Source: Deltaproteobacteria bacterium
GTDB lineage: Bacteria; Desulfobacterota; Desulfarculia; Adiutricales; Adiutricaceae
Direction: 5' to 3'
DNA length: 5,154 bases
Assembly (NCBI GenBank): GCA_031279525.1
Contig: JAITIH010000048.1
Location: 1 to 5,154 of the forward strand
The position numbers and the translations under genes were made by a program. Numbering within the stretch: the first letter of the stretch is position 1; each line of letters opens with the position of its first letter. Positions 3,694 through 5,154 of this stretch are shown piece by piece. The notes beneath the pieces were generated by a model. It saw only the letters and a list, made by a program, of their open reading frames with translations, searched no databases and was not told the origin of the DNA.

Positions 3694-4539
3694 TTGGCCG
3701 AAAAGAGCTTTGGCCCCGCGCCCGGGCCCAGCCCCACGAGCCAGGCGGCCTTGGGCCGCCTGGAGAGCTTGATCGCGTCTTTGCTGGACCCGGAAAGGGG
3801 CTGCCCCTGGGACCGAGAGCAGACCGTCGACTCTTTGACCGAGGACTTTTTAGAGGAGTGTTTCGAGCTAAGGGAGGCCATAGCCTTAGGCCAGGCCGAG
3901 GGAGTCTTGGAGGAAGGCGGGGACGTGGCCTTCCTTTTGGCGTTTATGGCCCGCCTGGCCGAAAAAAAATGGTCGTTTGGCTTTAAGGAGATGCTGGACG
4001 GGGCGGTGGACAAGATGGTCCGGCGCCACCCCCACGTCTTTGACGAGGCGGCCAGACGCCTTTCGGACAGCGAGGGGGTCTTAAAGCAATGGCACCAGAT
4101 TAAGCGCGAGAAAAAAGCCAGTTTATTGGGCTCCGTCCCCGTGGCCATGCCGGCCCTGGCCCGCTGCCATCGTCTGTCGTCTAAGGCGGCCCGGGCCGGC
4201 TTCGACTGGCCCGACCCGGCCGAGGTCCGCAAAGCCGTGGACTTAGAGCTGGCCGAGCTGGACGTGGAAATCGCCTTAGGCGACTTTAAGGACCCCAAAA
4301 GGCGCGAACGATTGCGCCACGAGTTGGGCGACGCCCTCATGGCCCTGGCCAATCTGGCCCGCCATTTAGGCTTTTCCGCGGAAAAAGCCTTGTGCGAGGC
4401 CAACGGCCGCTTCGTCGATCGTTTTAATCTCGTTGAGGGCGAGCTAGCCGAAAAAAACCTCAAACCCGAGGACGTGGGCCTGGCGGAGTTGGAGAGGTTG
4501 TGGGCCAAGGCCAAAAAAAAGCTCGAAAAGCCCACTTAG
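3694..4539 (+). CDS. mazG: Nucleoside triphosphate pyrophosphohydrolase, tandem MazG domains
   Basis: Cytoplasmic all-alpha NTP pyrophosphohydrolase that hydrolyses (d)NTPs to monophosphates and pyrophosphate; E. coli MazG is 263 residues and this is 281. Domain 1: RGCPWDREQT (35-44), metal-binding EECFE (54-58) and EEGGD (73-77), then RRHPHVFDEA (110-119) and QWHQIKREKK (132-141). Domain 2: ELAELDVEI (185-193), HELGDALMALANLARHLGF (209-227) and the signature NGRFVDRFNLVE (237-248). The acidic metal ligands are kept in both halves. The start is uncertain: the in-frame cvpA TAA lies one codon upstream, so TTG at 3694 is the earliest possible start, and it has no Shine-Dalgarno sequence. TTG at 3751 or 3769 (preceded by GGAGAGC) are alternatives, but the latter would cut into the conserved first helix. 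Initiation is probably coupled to the end of cvpA. Its 3' end overlaps rimO by 40 bases. Confidence 0.93.
   Translation: MAEKSFGPAPGPSPTSQAALGRLESLIASLLDPERGCPWDREQTVDSLTEDFLEECFELREAIALGQAEGVLEEGGDVAFLLAFMARLAEKKWSFGFKEMLDGAVDKMVRRHPHVFDEAARRLSDSEGVLKQWHQIKREKKASLLGSVPVAMPALARCHRLSSKAARAGFDWPDPAEVRKAVDLELAELDVEIALGDFKDPKRRERLRHELGDALMALANLARHLGFSAEKALCEANGRFVDRFNLVEGELAEKNLKPEDVGLAELERLWAKAKKKLEKPT
4491..4497 (+). promoter_or_regulatory. Ribosome binding site of rimO inside mazG
   Basis: GGAGAGG lies within the mazG coding sequence; its GGAG core is five bases before the GTG at 4500. It supports that start against the later in-frame TTG at 4545, which would remove the conserved leader VSLGCAKN. 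Confidence 0.7.
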
Positions 4540-5154
4540 TCTCCTTGGGCTGCGCCAAAAACCTGGTCGACAGCGAAAGGCTTTTGGGTCTTCTGGGCCG
4601 CCTTGGCTTCGCCCCGACCGAGGCCGCCGAGGAAGCCGATCTCCTTTTGGTCAACACTTGCGCCTTCATCGGGTCCGCGGTCGAGGAGTCGGTTGAGGCC
4701 ATCTTGGAGTTGGCCAATCTCCGAAAACCCGGGGCCAAGCTCGCGGTGGCCGGGTGCTTGCCAGCCCGGGACAAGCTGGCCTTGGCCAAAGGGCTGCCAG
4801 AGGCCGATCTTTTGGTCGGCCGGGCCGAGTACCATAAGCTGCCCTCGCTTTTGGCCGGTCTTTTTGGCCAAAGGCCCCTTAGACCCCAAGGGCCCTTTGA
4901 GGCCTGGGAACGGCGGGCCTCTGGCCCGGCCTTTCGGGCTTACCTCAAAGTGGCCGAGGGCTGCGACCGCCGGTGCTCTTACTGCGTCATTCCCTTCTTG
5001 CGCGGGCCTCTTTCCGCTCGGCCCTTAAACGAGCTCATGGCCGAGGCCGAGGGCCTGGTCCGGGCCGGAGCCTTGGAGCTGACTTTGGTGGCCCAGGATC
5101 TGACGGCCTGGACCGACCGGGACTTGGGCCTAGGGGACCTGGTCGAGAGCCTGG
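4500..5154 (+). CDS. rimO: Ribosomal protein S12 methylthiotransferase, N-terminal half (runs off window)
   Basis: Radical-SAM enzyme that adds a methylthio group to the beta-carbon of a conserved Asp of ribosomal protein S12. The window holds 218 codons of a family usually near 440. Reading from GTG at 4500 gives a short basic start (GQGQKKARKAHLVSL), then the UPF0004 domain with its three cluster cysteines Cys18 (SLGCAKNLVDSE), Cys54 (LLLVNTCAFI) and Cys86 (VAGCL), followed by the radical-SAM motif EGCDRRCSYCVIPFLRG (153-169; Cys155, Cys159, Cys162) and TLVAQDLTAW (195-204). CAKNLVDSE and VAQDLTAW point to RimO rather than the tRNA enzyme MiaB. The TRAM domain and most of the radical-SAM barrel lie beyond the window. 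It overlaps mazG by 40 bases in another frame, so it is the third gene of the operon and probably translationally coupled. Confidence 0.93.
   Translation, partial: MGQGQKKARKAHLVSLGCAKNLVDSERLLGLLGRLGFAPTEAAEEADLLLVNTCAFIGSAVEESVEAILELANLRKPGAKLAVAGCLPARDKLALAKGLPEADLLVGRAEYHKLPSLLAGLFGQRPLRPQGPFEAWERRASGPAFRAYLKVAEGCDRRCSYCVIPFLRGPLSARPLNELMAEAEGLVRAGALELTLVAQDLTAWTDRDLGLGDLVESL

Noticed and set aside
3687..4535. Minus-strand ORF of 282 residues opposite mazG
   Set aside because: Serine- and arginine-rich translation typical of the antisense of a GC-rich gene; the plus strand clearly encodes MazG.
4603..5028. Plus-strand ORF of 141 residues near the right edge
   Set aside because: It is out of frame with rimO, whose frame shows six family cysteines in the right spacing; this ORF is proline/arginine-rich shadow sequence.

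Overview
The window looks like chromosomal DNA from a Gram-negative-type bacterium with GC-rich genes and much more AT-rich spacers. The tight order cvpA-mazG-rimO, next to a lepB-pyrB block, is compatible with a deltaproteobacterial (Desulfobacterota-like) genome. That placement rests on gene content and style only and is of low confidence. There are no mobile elements, tRNAs, rRNAs or CRISPR arrays.

Left part, minus strand: a strong sigma70-type promoter (TTGAAT-17-TATAAT) drives lepB, the signal peptidase I gene. Directly after the lepB stop codon begins a short reading frame of 32 codons that runs through a U-tract and an intrinsic terminator and stops 29 bases before pyrB, which encodes the aspartate carbamoyltransferase catalytic chain (its last few codons are cut off by the window edge). 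A leader frame, an upstream hairpin, a U6 tract, a terminator whose U8 tract is translated as Phe-Phe, and then pyrB together have the architecture of the enterobacterial pyrBI/pyrL UTP-sensing attenuator. This is the most interesting element in the window.

Middle, 1734-2904: a 344-base spacer carries the lepB promoter, an AT-rich inverted repeat and a plausible plus-strand promoter. It is followed by an unrecognised 95-residue gene (2078-2365). Three bases after that gene lies a very good intrinsic terminator that points the other way (minus strand), so something may be transcribed leftward out of the next 540-base spacer. That spacer holds several short direct repeats, a doubtful basic, proline-rich minus-strand ORF and hairpins, but no recognisable RNA family.

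Right part, plus strand: cvpA (membrane protein), mazG (tandem-domain NTP pyrophosphohydrolase) and rimO (radical-SAM methylthiotransferase for ribosomal protein S12, 3' truncated by the window) form a compact operon. cvpA and mazG are separated by three bases and lie in the same reading frame. rimO starts at a GTG 40 bases inside mazG. Together the window covers pyrimidine synthesis, protein export, nucleotide-pool cleaning and ribosome modification, all housekeeping functions. The novelty lies in the regulatory leader and the intergenic DNA.
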